Below, piece by piece: positions 1 to 8,572 of a DNA stretch of 64,000 nucleotides (within the stretch, counting starts at the first letter, position 1; every line of letters begins with the position of its first letter). The notes under the pieces were generated by a model that saw only the letters and a list, made by a program, of their open reading frames with translations, made no database searches and was not told the origin of the DNA. The stretch is from the NCBI RefSeq assembly GCF_024539675.1, contig NZ_JAHHIT010000056.1, positions 1 through 64,000 of the forward strand, in the 5' to 3' direction. Made by a program: the position numbers and the translations under genes. This stretch comes from Streptomyces hilarionis. GTDB lineage: Bacteria > Actinomycetota > Actinomycetes > Streptomycetales > Streptomycetaceae.

Positions 1-649
1 GGGGGGGGTGTAGAAGAACGGTGCGGAGAAGCGCTCCCGTGATCCGGGAGGAGATACCACGCGGTGGTTCGTCGCCTTGAGGTAGCCGTTCGTCGCGACC
101 TCCAGCAGCCAGCCCAGGTTCACGAACGCTCCCGGCAGATACGGCACGTCGATGAAGCCCTGCCCGTCCGGGGACTCCACCTGGAGTCCGGGTACCTCGT
201 CGGTCAGGAGCAGGGTCAGGAAGCCGTAGTCCTTGTGCACGCGGACAACTCGTGCAACAGCCGGTGGGCGATCGCGCTGAGCCGGGCCATCCACTCCAGC
301 GAGACCTCTCGCAGTACCGGCAGGGCGGCTCGCCCGGGGCCGGCACGTGATCGGGCAGCTCGTTGCTGATGCCGAGTTGGTCGCGCCGGTCGCGGCGGCC
401 CTGGGTGTGCTCGTTGCCGATCCGCGTGTAGCCGTGGAAGTGGGGCGAGTTGAGGTTGTCGAGGGCGTGCCGGTCAGCCTCGGGCAGGGTGAAGAATTCG
501 CGGGCGGTACCGAGCAGCCGCGTCTGTTCGGCGGGGGTGATGCCGTGTCCGACCAGGTGGAAGAAGCCGACGTCGCGGGCGGCCCGGTGGAGCGCTTCAC
601 GGTCGGGGGCGGAGAGGTCGGTCATCGGGAGAGAGGCGGGCTGGGACAT
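1..649 (-). pseudogene. Isopenicillin-N-synthase-family Fe(II)/2OG dioxygenase, broken and cut by window edge
   Basis: On the minus strand an ATG at 649 opens a protein with the N-terminal oxidoreductase-like signature GFFHLVGHGI and then FHGYTRIGNE. The frame is lost near position 330. The reading then resumes in another frame with VSLEWMARLSAIAHRLLHEL, and again with HKDYGFLTLL (the HxD iron motif), TNHRVVSPP (distal iron His) and RFS (the RxS co-substrate motif). Two stretches normally present between these blocks are missing, so there are internal deletions as well as frameshifts. Family assignment is by motif order and is firm. The 3' end lies outside the window. It would not make a functional oxygenase, because the iron-binding C-terminal half is out of frame with the start. 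Confidence 0.8.
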
Positions 650-821
650 GGTGGCGTTCCTTGCGGGCGGTGTGTGTTCGGGGGAGGTACGTACGGAGGT
701 CGGTGGCGTCCGGCGCGCTGGGCCGGGCCTGGGGCGCACATGGCGCTGCACGGGCGCATGGCCACATGGTTCGTACGGGTGGCATGGGTGTACGGGTGCG
801 GGGTCGTCCTTGGGATGCCGC

Positions 822-1215
822 TCAGCGGTCTGCCGGCGCGGCGCCGACGCTGTCGGCCAGAGCCTTGATCTCGGCCGGGCCGACCCGGCAGCAGCCGCCG
901 ATGAGCGCCGCGCCGGCCTGGAGCCAGGAGGGCACGAGGTCCGTGATCTCGTCCTGGGCGCCCAGCCGGCGGCGGGACTCGGGGCCCAGGTGCCGCCGCC
1001 GTTCGGATAGACGACGCCGGGGAGCCCGGTGTTCAGGGCCAGGGCGGCGGCCGTGTCGGCGGCTGGGGCGCAGTTCACCCCCGTGGCGACGACGGCGGCG
1101 CTGCTCCGGGCCAGGAGAAGGCCTCCGTCAGTGGCTGGCCCGCGCTGGTGGTCGTCCCACGGATGCTGTAGGAGAGCCAGGCCGGGATGCCGGCCACGTC
1201 GCCTCTCTGCGGCAA
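822..1215 (-). pseudogene. Homocysteine S-methyltransferase, C-terminal remnant
   Basis: Minus-strand reading gives, in changing frames, AGIPAWLSYSIRG then GVNCAPAADTAAALALNTGLP, VVYPNGGGTW and finally LVPSWLQAGAALIGGCCRVG before a stop at 824-822. These are the consecutive conserved blocks of the Zn-dependent homocysteine S-methyltransferase (MmuM-type) family. The GVNC cysteine and the GGCC pair are the zinc ligands. At least two frameshifts separate the blocks and the N-terminal two thirds is absent, so this is a dead remnant. It lies on the same strand as the decayed dioxygenase to its left. Nothing shows whether the two were one operon. Confidence 0.75.
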
Positions 1216-1278
1216 CAGGGTCCAATCCGCTCCCGTGCGGCGTCCGTCGACTCGTTTTGCGCTGCCGCAAGACCACAT

Positions 1279-1512
1279 TCAGGTACGCCTGTGGGGGGTC
1301 GGTGCGGGCAGGAGCCTGCGCAGGGCCTTCGGGTCGCGTGCGGTGCGCTGGACGGTGCCATCGGGGCGGACCAGCGCCGCTACGGTGCGGCCCCGGCGGA
1401 GCCAGCGGTGCAGAGCGGTGCCGGGGGAGGCGGTGACCAGGACACCGCCGCGGGTGCTCTGGCCGAACGCCGACCGGGGCTTTACCGCCTTTGTCTTGTA
1501 GTTGCAACTCAT
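1279..1512 (-). pseudogene. Possible C-terminal fragment of a PheA/TfdB-type FAD monooxygenase
   Basis: This is a 77-codon open stretch on the minus strand. It contains GTALHRWLRRGRTVAALVRP followed by DGTVQRTARD, resembling the C-terminal thioredoxin-like tail (LVRPDG) of large FAD-dependent aromatic hydroxylases. No FAD-binding N-terminal part is present upstream, where the nickel transporter promoter begins. The fragment abuts the homocysteine methyltransferase remnant, as expected for a deletion junction. The assignment is tentative and rests on this one motif. Confidence 0.3.
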
Positions 1513-1577
1513 GGGCAGGAAACCTGGAAGGCGCGGCTGAAAACGGCCGATCGCCGAGCAGTAAGGCCCGCGTCTTC

Positions 1578-2747
1578 ATGACCACCGCTCCTGATTCCGC
1601 CTCCCGCCGCCCCGCTACGGCAGGCGCCGGCCGCGGTTTCTCCTGGCACCGCATCCGCACGTCGATGACCCGCGAGGAATGGGCCCGTGTCGGCGGCATG
1701 GCCGCCTTCATCCTGGCGCTGCACGTCATCGGCTGGTTCACCCTGGTCGCGGTCGTCGCGCCCGAGCACTACAGCCTGGGCGCCAAGACCTTCGGCATCG
1801 GCATCGGCGTCACCGCCTACACCCTGGGCATGCGCCACGCATTCGACGCCGACCACATCGCCGCGATCGACAACACCACCCGCAAGCTGATGAACGAGGG
1901 CCAGCGCCCGCTCTCGGCCGGCTTCTGGTTCTCCCTCGGCCACTCCTCGATCGTCTTCGCCCTGGCCTTCCTGCTTTCCCTGGGCGTGAAGGAACTGGCC
2001 GGGCCGGTCGAGAACGACGACTCCGAGCTGCACAGCGTCACCGGCTGGATCGGTACAACGGTCTCCGGGACCTTCCTCTACGTCATCGCGATCATCAATC
2101 TGCTGATCATGGTGGGGATCTGGAAGGTCTTCAGGCAGATGCGCTCCGGTCACTTCGACGAGGCGGCGCTGGAGGAGCAGCTGAACAACCGCGGCCTCAT
2201 GAACCGCCTGCTGGGCCGTCTGATGAAGTCGATCACCAAGCCGTGGCAGATGTACCCCCTGGGCCTGCTCTTCGGCCTCGGCTTCGACACCGCCACAGAG
2301 ATCGCGCTGCTCGTCCTGGCCGGCTCGGGCGCGGCCTCCGGCCTGCCTTGGTATGCGATCCTCTGCCTCCCCGTTCTGTTCGCGGCCGGCATGTCCCTGT
2401 TGGAGACGATCGACGGCTCGTTCATGAACTTCGCCTACGGGTGGGCGTTCTCCAAGCCGGTCCGCAAGGTCTACTACAACCTCACCATCACGGGCCTGTC
2501 CGTCGCTGTGGCCCTGATCATCGGCACGGTCGAGCTCCTCGGTCTGATCGCCGAGAAGGCCGACCTGCACGGCCCCTTCTGGGGCTGGGTGGCCGGACTC
2601 GACCTGAACATCATCGGCTACGTCATCGTCGGCCTGTTCTTCGCCACCTGGGCCATCGCCCTACTGGTGTGGAAGTTCGGCCGGATCGAAGAGAAGTGGA
2701 CCGCAGGTTTGGCCCAGTCCACGACGACAGACGGGGCTGCCGAGTAG
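1578..2747 (+). CDS. HoxN/HupN/NixA-family nickel/cobalt permease
   Basis: A 389-residue polytopic membrane protein of the NiCoT family, which imports Ni2+ or Co2+ across the cytoplasmic membrane using the proton-motive force. The family signature in the second membrane segment is visible as RHAFDADHIAAIDNTTR (HX4DH). Other conserved blocks are FSLGHSSIVF, LGFDTATEIALL and AGMSLLETIDGSFM. The start chosen is the ATG at 1578; an upstream in-frame extension exists but has no transporter features. The N-terminal region of about 25 residues is basic and Pro/Ala-rich before the first membrane helix. Downstream and convergent lies a decayed Fur-type regulator. In Streptomyces the Fur paralogue Nur controls nickel uptake, so loss of that gene may have left this permease without a local regulator (inference). 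Metal preference cannot be read from the sequence. Confidence 0.92.
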   Translation: MTTAPDSASRRPATAGAGRGFSWHRIRTSMTREEWARVGGMAAFILALHVIGWFTLVAVVAPEHYSLGAKTFGIGIGVTAYTLGMRHAFDADHIAAIDNTTRKLMNEGQRPLSAGFWFSLGHSSIVFALAFLLSLGVKELAGPVENDDSELHSVTGWIGTTVSGTFLYVIAIINLLIMVGIWKVFRQMRSGHFDEAALEEQLNNRGLMNRLLGRLMKSITKPWQMYPLGLLFGLGFDTATEIALLVLAGSGAASGLPWYAILCLPVLFAAGMSLLETIDGSFMNFAYGWAFSKPVRKVYYNLTITGLSVAVALIIGTVELLGLIAEKADLHGPFWGWVAGLDLNIIGYVIVGLFFATWAIALLVWKFGRIEEKWTAGLAQSTTTDGAAE

Positions 2748-2751
2748 GACG

Positions 2752-3065
2752 GGAACAGTCGGGCCGCAGGCCCGTCAGCTCCTCGATCTCGCCCGCCGGC
2801 TCGCTCAGATGCCGGCGCGCGAGGATCGCGACGCTGCCGCACAAGCGGCACACGGCGTGGTGGCGCGGTTCTCCCGTGATGCCGTAGGCGCGCCGGGCCG
2901 GGACCGTGGACCGCGTGGGTCAGGCCCGCGGCCGTCAGCGCATCCAGCGCGCGGAAGACGGTTGTGGGGCCACTCGGCCGCCGGGCCGGCGTCGAGGAGG
3001 TCGCCGCCTCCTACGCCTTCCGCGCCTCGCCTGCCGCCGCCTACGTCACCATCGCGTGTTTCACC
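2752..3065 (-). pseudogene. Fur-family metalloregulator, frameshifted remnant
   Basis: The minus strand encodes TTVFRALDALTAAGLTHAVH (the winged-helix recognition region of Fur proteins) and then, after a frame change, YGITGEPRHHAVCRLCGSVA. The latter holds the HH...CRLCG metal/zinc motif of the Fur dimerisation domain. The tail continues as EIEELTGLRPDCSRPTRQ and runs into the 3' end of the nickel permease. No start-to-stop frame joins these parts, so it is a pseudogene. Its place directly beside a nickel permease suggests it was a Nur/Fur-type metal regulator (inference). Confidence 0.7.
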
Positions 3066-3149
3066 TGAGCCCACCTTTGACTGGTCATGCCGGCTCTGAA
3101 ACCGACATATCCCGTCACAGCGTGCCGACCGGAGGGGCCGGCCACGGGT

Positions 3150-4073
3150 TCAGGATTGAACTGCCGCGGTCGGCTCCGGGAAGGTGACGCCGGTCAGCTC
3201 TTCGGAGGCGGTCCACAGGCGTCGGGCGGCTTCCGGGTCCGCCGCCGCCGGGGAGCGGCCGACCAGGGTCGGGGCGCCGCGGGTCTCGAACATGCCGCCC
3301 GGGCCGGCGAGGCTCGCGCCGGGGAGGTCTTGGACGGCGGCGTACAGGGTGGGAAGTGCGCCCGCCCGGCTGTCCTGGGCGATCAGCCGGTTGCCCAGGC
3401 GCATGAAGACGCGCCGCAACAGGCTGGCGTCGTGCCCCTGAAGGTTGGTGGCGGCCCAGCCGGGGTGGGCGGCGAGGGCACGTACGGGCGAGCCCGCCTC
3501 GGTGAGCCGACGCTGGAGTTCCAGGGTGAAGAGCAGGTTGGCGAGCTTGGACTGGCTGTAGGCGGGGACCGCGCCGTACTCGCCGGTCATGTCGAGGTTG
3601 TCGAATCGGATGCGCGGGGTCCCTGGGAACTTGTGGGCGAGGGACGTCAGCGTCACCACGCGGTCGGTGATGTGCGGCAGCAGCAGGTTGGTCAGCGCGA
3701 AGTGGCCCAGGTGGTTGGTGCCGAACTGGGTCTCGAATCCGTCCTTGGTGCGGCCCTCGGGGACGTTCATGATGCCGGCGTTGTTGATGAGCAGGTCCAG
3801 GTCGCCGTGCCAGTCGGCGGCGAACCCGCGCACGGAGGCGAGGTCGGCCAGGTCGAGGCGGCGAACCTCCACGCTGCCGTTCACCGTCGCGGCCGCGGCT
3901 TCGCCGCGCTCGGTGTCCCGTACGGCGAGGACGACGTGGGCGCCTGCGGCGGCCAGAGCCGTGGCGGTGGTGAGGCCGAGGCCGCTGTTGGCGCCGGTGA
4001 CGACGACGGTGCGGCCGCTCTGGTCGGGGATGTCGGTGGTGTTCCAGGGCTGGGTGTGCGTGTTCTTTGCCAT
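3150..4073 (-). CDS. Short-chain dehydrogenase/reductase (retinol-dehydrogenase-like)
   Basis: A 307-residue classical SDR. The NAD(P)-binding motif TGANSGLG lies at about residues 22-29, NNAGIMN at about 96-102, the catalytic Ser in the VVTLTSLAHK block, and the catalytic Tyr/Lys pair in YSQSKLANLLF. Length and spacing fit the WWOX/retinol dehydrogenase-like branch common in actinobacteria. The ATG at 4073 is preferred because the eight upstream in-frame codons add nothing conserved. It is transcribed divergently from a TetR-type repressor gene at 4153. The 79-bp gap between them carries direct and inverted repeats, so it is probably the main target of that repressor. The substrate is unknown. 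Confidence 0.9.
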   Translation of the reverse strand: MAKNTHTQPWNTTDIPDQSGRTVVVTGANSGLGLTTATALAAAGAHVVLAVRDTERGEAAAATVNGSVEVRRLDLADLASVRGFAADWHGDLDLLINNAGIMNVPEGRTKDGFETQFGTNHLGHFALTNLLLPHITDRVVTLTSLAHKFPGTPRIRFDNLDMTGEYGAVPAYSQSKLANLLFTLELQRRLTEAGSPVRALAAHPGWAATNLQGHDASLLRRVFMRLGNRLIAQDSRAGALPTLYAAVQDLPGASLAGPGGMFETRGAPTLVGRSPAAADPEAARRLWTASEELTGVTFPEPTAAVQS

Positions 4074-4079
4074 GACCCC

Positions 4080-4134
4080 AATGTAAGCACCGATCACAAT
4101 GTAGGCAAGATTAACAAAGTGTGCGTCGCCTACA
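4080..4134. promoter_or_regulatory. Divergent promoter with repeats, likely TetR operator
   Basis: Between the divergent SDR and TetR genes, AATGTAAGCA (4080-4089) and AATGTAGGCA (4098-4107) form an 18-bp-spaced direct repeat. TGTAGGC (4100-4106) pairs with GCCTACA (4128-4134) as an inverted repeat. The spacing places the repeats on roughly the same DNA face. Assignment to the neighbouring TetR protein is inferred from position. Confidence 0.5.
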
Positions 4135-4152
4135 CCCGGCTAGGCTGAGGGC

Positions 4153-4743
4153 ATGACGAACCGCCCCTACCACCACGGAGACCTCCCCGCCGCGCTGCTC
4201 GCGCGAGCCGAGAAGACACTGCGCGAGAGGGGGGCGTCCGCGCTGTCCCTGCGCGAACTCGCCCGCGAGATCGGGGTGAGCCCCGCCGCGCCGAGTCGCC
4301 ACTTCAAGTCCAAACAGGCACTGCTGGACGCCCTGGCGCTGACCGGGTTCGAGCGGCTCGCCGAGGCCATCGCAGCCTCACAGGAAGGCGTGGGTGAGGC
4401 GTTCGCCGACCGGCTGGATTCCGCGGCCCGCGCCTACGTGGGGTTCGCCGTGGCCAACGCCGCACTACTCGACCTGATGTTCTCGGTCAAGCACAGTCCG
4501 CAGGCGTCGGAGGCACTCGGGGCGACCGCCCACCGATGGTCCGATCAACTCCTGGAACTGATCGGCGACGGACAGCGCCGGGGTGAAGTGCGCGAGGGGC
4601 CACTCGAACGGATTGCCCTGCCGGTCTTCGCGGCGCTGCACGGCTACGCCAGCCTGACGGTGAGCGGCGTCCTGCCGCCGGAAGCGGATGGGCACGGCTT
4701 GGACGATCTGATCACGTCCGTCCTGCGCGGCTGCGCGCCGTAG
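4153..4743 (+). CDS. TetR/AcrR-family transcriptional repressor
   Basis: A 196-residue regulator. The N-terminal helix-turn-helix is clear: GASALSLRELAREIGVSPAA followed by PSRHFKSKQALLDALA, about residues 27-62. The remaining helical domain (AYVGFAVANAALLDLMFSVK and GVLPPEADGHGLDDLI) matches the WHG-type C-terminal ligand domain of actinobacterial TetR regulators. It is transcribed away from the SDR gene, and the shared intergenic region carries repeats suited to autorepression. It probably senses a small molecule related to the SDR substrate. The ligand is not predictable. Confidence 0.9.
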   Translation: MTNRPYHHGDLPAALLARAEKTLRERGASALSLRELAREIGVSPAAPSRHFKSKQALLDALALTGFERLAEAIAASQEGVGEAFADRLDSAARAYVGFAVANAALLDLMFSVKHSPQASEALGATAHRWSDQLLELIGDGQRRGEVREGPLERIALPVFAALHGYASLTVSGVLPPEADGHGLDDLITSVLRGCAP

Positions 4744-4769
4744 TCGAGCTGCGCAGGATGACCAGGGGG

Positions 4770-4990
4770 CTCAACATTCACCACTGTCTGCTGTTCCAGA
4801 CGGGTGATCATCCGCTGGTGTTCCTCGGCATCGGCGGGGGCACCCGGGCCGCACTCTCGCCAGCCTTGTTCCCCGAGCGCGACGGACAGGCGCTTCTCCA
4901 GCTGTTGGATGCGGCCCACGAGCCGGGTGCTGCGAGCCTGCGCGTTGGCGAGGTCGGACTGGAGCGAGGTGCGGCTGACGGGAGCGGAAC
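4770..4990 (-). pseudogene. Remnant of a DUF6262-type transposon accessory gene
   Basis: A minus-strand stretch reads VSRTSLQSDLANAQARSTRL, then GRIQQLEKRLSVALGEQGWR and GAPADAEEHQRMITRLEQQT. This heptad-rich coiled coil resembles the small DUF6262/TnpC-like proteins that accompany Tn554-type tyrosine-recombinase transposons. The usual start region is missing and the C-terminus is cut off at about 4770. No recombinase genes remain beside it. It is best read as a mobile-element scar between the TetR gene and the ABC exporter. Confidence 0.5.
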
Positions 4991-5200
4991 CGTCGACGGA
5001 AGCCACGCACCGTCGGCCCCGCCGGTGCCTGACATCAGGCGGTCGGGTGGGAGCCGGTGACGGTGACGGCGATGATCTCCGCGCCGACGGCACCCGGGTG
5101 TGTCACGCGGAACCGGCTCGGGCTCTTGTTGAGCCGGGCACGGGGTCAGAGGCCGCTTGAGCGTCAGCGATAGGGGACGGGCGTGACGGGGCGTCATGGC

Positions 5201-7090
5201 TCAGCGGTCCTGGGAGAGTTCCAGGAGTTCGGCGAAGGTTCCGCCGGCGTGGACGAGATCGTCGTAGCGGCCCTGTTCGGTGATCCGGCCCTGCTCCATC
5301 ACGATGATGTGGTCAGCGATCCTGGTGTTCTCCAGGCGGTGGGTCACCATGATCGTGATGCGGTCGGCGGCGATGGCCTTGATCTGCTCGAAGATCTGGT
5401 GCTCGCCGCGGGGGTCCATCTGGGAGGTGGGCTCGTCGAGGATCAGCAGCCCCGGTCGCCTGTAGAGGGCCCTTGAACAGGCGATGCGCTGCCACTGCCC
5501 GCCGGAGAGTTCCGATCCGCCGAAGACGTCGCGGGCCAGGAGGGTGTCGAGACCGGCGGGCAGGTCCTCGACGGCTTCGCGCAGGCCGACCGCGTCGACG
5601 GCCTCCCACACGGGGGCGTCGTCGTGGGTGCGGGGCTGACCGAGGGTGACGTTCTCGCGGACCCGCAGCGGCCACTGGGCGAAGATCTGCGGCACCAGGC
5701 CGGTGGTCGCCCACACCGTGGCGGGGTCCACCTCGGCGAGGTCGGCGCCGTTCCACGTGACCTCGCCCTTGTCGGGCAGGTAGATCCCGGTCAGCAGCCG
5801 GGTGAGCGTGGACTTCCCCGACCCGTTCGCCCCGACGATCGCGAGGATCTGCCCGCGCCGCAGAACGAGCGAGACACCGTCCACGGCGGGCTTGTCCTTC
5901 CCCGGGTACTGGTAGACGACCTCCTGGAGCCGGATCTCCTCGGTCGGCGCAACGTGCGCGCGGGGGCCGCGCTTTGGGGCGCGGGCGGCGGCATCATCGA
6001 GGAAGGCCTGCATATCGCTCAGATACAGGCTGGTATGGAAGACTGCGGCGCCGTTGACGACCACCTGGGACAGCGCAGCGAGCGTGGTCTGCACGGCGAT
6101 GACCGCCGTCGCCGCGACCGCCAGCTCGACCCGGCCGGAGAGCGCCAGCCACGCCAGCGCGCCCCAGGTCGCGACGAGGAAGACACCGCCGGCCAGCGCC
6201 GAGAGCAGGGCGATCCGCAGGGTCCGCGGCGCGGCGGCCAGGGTGCGCCGGTCGCACCGGTCGGAAAGGGCCCGGTACCAGTAGACGAGGTAGTCGCTCA
6301 TCGAGTTGGCGCGGACCTCGTCGCCGTACTTCGACTCGGTCGCCCACCAGCGCATCATGCCGCGCACGTTGCGGTCGGCGATGTTGGCGTAGTGAATCTC
6401 GTAGTCGACCCGCGCGGTCAGCACGGCGCCGACACCGGCCGGCAGCACTGCGAGCAGGAGCGGTGGCAGCATCCACAGGTTCAGCACCGACAGCACGCCA
6501 CCGGCGGTGACCATGCGGATCAGCGCGGACAGGAACCGCTGCGCGTCGGTCACCATGACGTGGGTGCGGATCACTCCCATCTCTGCTGCCTCATGCCGGT
6601 CCGAGAAGCCGTCCTCCGCGTAGGCCGAGGCCTCCACCCGGCACACCGCCTCGACCAGCGCGGTGTCCGTCTCCGTGGTCAGCCGTGGAGTGATCCGCCG
6701 CTCGGCGTACGCTGCGACCGCGCCCGCCGCGCGCCCCAGCGCGGCAGCGAGTGCCACCACCAGCAGCGCCGGCAAGGCGCCGCGCAGCCGTTCGCCGGCG
6801 GCTCCGTCCCCGAGGACCGGTCCCATGGCCCGGGCCGTGGCGGCCAGCAGTACCGCGGCAGAGACGCCCGTGACCACCTGGCAGCCGAGCAGGAGCTGCA
6901 CGGCTCGCCGGTCGGTCCGCCACGACAGCCGCGCGATCCGGTACAGGACGGCCGGGATCTGCGCGCACATCCGCCGGAAGGAGACCTCGGCGAGCGGATT
7001 GACGGAGTACTGCCCGCTGTACCTGATCTCCGCGGGCGGCGGGGGAGGGGGCTCGGTGGGCTGTTGTGCGTTCGTGGCGGCCGTGGTCAA
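5201..7090 (-). CDS. ABC transporter, fused permease and ATPase (exporter type)
   Basis: A 629-residue half-transporter. Residues about 45-370 form the six-helix exporter membrane domain, with helices such as ALPALLVVALAAALGRAAGA and IALLSALAGGVFLVATWGAL. Residues about 395-620 are the nucleotide-binding domain: Walker A GANGSGKST, Q-loop LVPQIFAQ, signature SELSGGQWQR, Walker B GLLILDEPTSQMD and H-loop VTHR. The N-terminus is proline-rich (about residues 11-20), which is unusual for the family. The protein would work as a dimer to export a peptide, lipid or antibiotic. Upstream at 7608-7798 is a frameshifted small gene on the same strand, and no processing enzyme is nearby. The substrate is unknown. 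Confidence 0.9.
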   Translation of the reverse strand: MTTAATNAQQPTEPPPPPPAEIRYSGQYSVNPLAEVSFRRMCAQIPAVLYRIARLSWRTDRRAVQLLLGCQVVTGVSAAVLLAATARAMGPVLGDGAAGERLRGALPALLVVALAAALGRAAGAVAAYAERRITPRLTTETDTALVEAVCRVEASAYAEDGFSDRHEAAEMGVIRTHVMVTDAQRFLSALIRMVTAGGVLSVLNLWMLPPLLLAVLPAGVGAVLTARVDYEIHYANIADRNVRGMMRWWATESKYGDEVRANSMSDYLVYWYRALSDRCDRRTLAAAPRTLRIALLSALAGGVFLVATWGALAWLALSGRVELAVAATAVIAVQTTLAALSQVVVNGAAVFHTSLYLSDMQAFLDDAAARAPKRGPRAHVAPTEEIRLQEVVYQYPGKDKPAVDGVSLVLRRGQILAIVGANGSGKSTLTRLLTGIYLPDKGEVTWNGADLAEVDPATVWATTGLVPQIFAQWPLRVRENVTLGQPRTHDDAPVWEAVDAVGLREAVEDLPAGLDTLLARDVFGGSELSGGQWQRIACSRALYRRPGLLILDEPTSQMDPRGEHQIFEQIKAIAADRITIMVTHRLENTRIADHIIVMEQGRITEQGRYDDLVHAGGTFAELLELSQDR

Positions 7091-7141
7091 CGTGGTCCCC
7101 CTGACGGCTGTCCGGTGTGGTCGTGAGGCTTAACGACCACA

Positions 7142-7470
7142 CCGGGATATCGAACTGGTGTATTTCGGTCGCTCCGGATTCCCGAAACGCAGGGCGCGTC
7201 GACGTGTGGTGAGTGAACGGACCCTTCTGCCGTAACGGGTCTCTGAAGCACGGAGGTTGGCCGAAACGCCGATGCTGTCGCGCGCAGTCACCCGAGTCGG
7301 TCGCGCTCGTGCAGGCCGCACTCGCGACGCTGCGCGAGCTCGTGCACCACCAGCCGGACGGGCAAAGCCCGAGACGTTGAGCGGGAGCGGCTGACCGAGG
7401 CGAAGGTCACCGGGGTGGCGACCGCGGTACGTGGCACGCTGAAGAAGGCAGTCACGGCCGACGGTAACCG
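7142..7470. other. Intergenic stretch without a recognised gene
   Basis: This region lies upstream of the ABC exporter. Short open frames exist on both strands but none shows family motifs or a plausible ribosome site. The promoter of the exporter is probably here, but I see no clear -10/-35 pair or palindrome. Confidence 0.3.
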
Positions 7471-7479
7471 GGTGCCGGT

Positions 7480-7590
7480 GACCGCCCAGCTGGTACAGGG
7501 CCGACGACGACACCGCCCGAGATGTGATCCACCGGTTCAACTAGATCGGCCCGGCCGGTCTGGACCCTCAGCGGGCGGGTCGCGCCGGGT
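7480..7590 (+). pseudogene. IS630-type transposase remnant (helix-turn-helix region)
   Basis: Plus-strand reading gives DDTARDVIHRFN, an in-frame stop, then IGPAGLDPQRAG. This closely follows the conserved second helix-turn-helix of streptomycete IS630 transposases (TARDVIHRFNEIGL..LDP.WAGG). Only about 35 codons survive, interrupted by the stop, and no DDE domain follows. Confidence 0.5.
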
Positions 7591-7607
7591 CCAGCCTGGA
7601 TGACGCT

Positions 7608-7798
7608 TCACAGGTCACGCATCGCCGCCGAGGCCAAGTCGACGATCGTCTGCGTCGCCACCCGGGCGAAGCCCGAAGCCGCGTCGCGCAGCCCCCGATC
7701 GCGGCCAGGGCGCTCTTCTTCGCGAACTCCCGGCGTATGTCCGCCCGCGCGCTCTGCGCCTGGACCGGCTGCTGCTGGCCGTGCTGCTCGTTGCTCAC
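7608..7798 (-). pseudogene. Small peptide-like gene upstream of ABC exporter, frameshifted
   Basis: A GTG at 7798 begins VSNEQHGQQQPVQAQSARAD and continues as IRREFAKKSALAAIGG, a Gln-rich then basic/hydrophobic sequence. After the Gly-Gly, the best coding continuation is one base out of frame: LRDAASGFARVATQTIVDL and ASAAMRDL, ending at the TGA 7610-7608. The length of 191 nt is not a multiple of three, in line with a single-base frameshift. The in-frame reading instead continues as an Arg-rich tail to 7568. The intact product would be about 63 residues with an amphipathic C-terminal helix. I do not recognise the family. Whether it was an exported peptide for the downstream ABC exporter is only a guess. 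Confidence 0.4.
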
Positions 7799-7928
7799 TG
7801 AACCCCCAAGAGCTGGTGGGTGCGAAAGAAGTCCGCCCGTCCCCGACAAGGCAGCGCCTCTCGAGTGCGCCGGCCTCGGTACCCAGTACGTGACCGACAC
7901 AGCGGATTTGTCGGTTGGCCGTTGCGGG

Positions 7929-8564
7929 TCATGACGTTGTTGACGGTGGGTTTGGGGCGGTCGGCGGGACGAGATCGGTTGGGGACGGCCTGGTGCGGAC
8001 GACGGCTTGGTCTCCCCGTGGACCGAACAGGTGCAGGATCTCCACGGTGCTCGTGTCCGCGGGGCCGAACCAGTGGGGTTCGGTGGTGTCGAACTCGGCC
8101 ACTTCGCCGGGCCGCAGCGTGAAGTCCTGCGCTCCGAGGATGAGGCGTAGCCGACCGGCGAGGACATAAAGCCATTCGTAGCCCTCGTGGGTGACCAGTT
8201 CCGGCTGGCGTGGGGTCAGTACCTGCTTGAAGACCTGCACGCGGCCCGGGTACTGCGTCAGGGGTACGAGTACGCTGCCGCGCTCCTTGTGCACGGGCCG
8301 GAGGTGCACCCGAGGGTCACCGCTGGCGGGCGCCGCCACCAGTTGGTCCAGTGCGACGTGGTGGGCCCGTGCCAGCGGGATGAGCAGGTCCAGAGTCGGG
8401 CGCCGTTTGCCCGATTCCACCCGGGACAGGGTGCTGACCGAGATCCCGGTCGTGGCCGCGAGTGCCTCGAGCGTGAGTCCCCGTTCCTGGCGCAGGATGC
8501 GCAGCCGGGGCCCGATGCCATCGAGGATCTGTTCCAGCTCCGCATCCCTGGCTCCTGTATTCAT
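7929..8564 (-). CDS. XRE-family regulator with C-terminal cupin domain
   Basis: A 211-residue regulator. The N-terminal helix-turn-helix lies at about residues 14-68: LRILRQERGLTLEALAATTG, ISVSTLSRVESGKRRPTLDL. The C-terminal single cupin domain lies at about 110-185: THEGYEWLYVLAGRLRLILG and LRPGEVAEFDTTEPHWFG, which hold the small-ligand pocket residues. The start at 8564 puts a palindrome (8573-8591) immediately upstream. A longer in-frame extension would translate through that palindrome and carries no domain. It is divergent from an MFS exporter gene at 8661 and likely represses it and itself. The C-terminal tail is Pro/Thr-rich. Confidence 0.88.
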   Translation of the reverse strand: MNTGARDAELEQILDGIGPRLRILRQERGLTLEALAATTGISVSTLSRVESGKRRPTLDLLIPLARAHHVALDQLVAAPASGDPRVHLRPVHKERGSVLVPLTQYPGRVQVFKQVLTPRQPELVTHEGYEWLYVLAGRLRLILGAQDFTLRPGEVAEFDTTEPHWFGPADTSTVEILHLFGPRGDQAVVRTRPSPTDLVPPTAPNPPSTTS

Positions 8565-8572
8565 GAGGCGAT

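Noticed and set aside
1500..1509. AGTTGCAACT palindrome upstream of the nickel permease as a Nur/Fur-type box.
   Set aside because: Only one short symmetrical half is present without the expected second TTGCAA-like half-site at proper spacing, so it is too weak to call.
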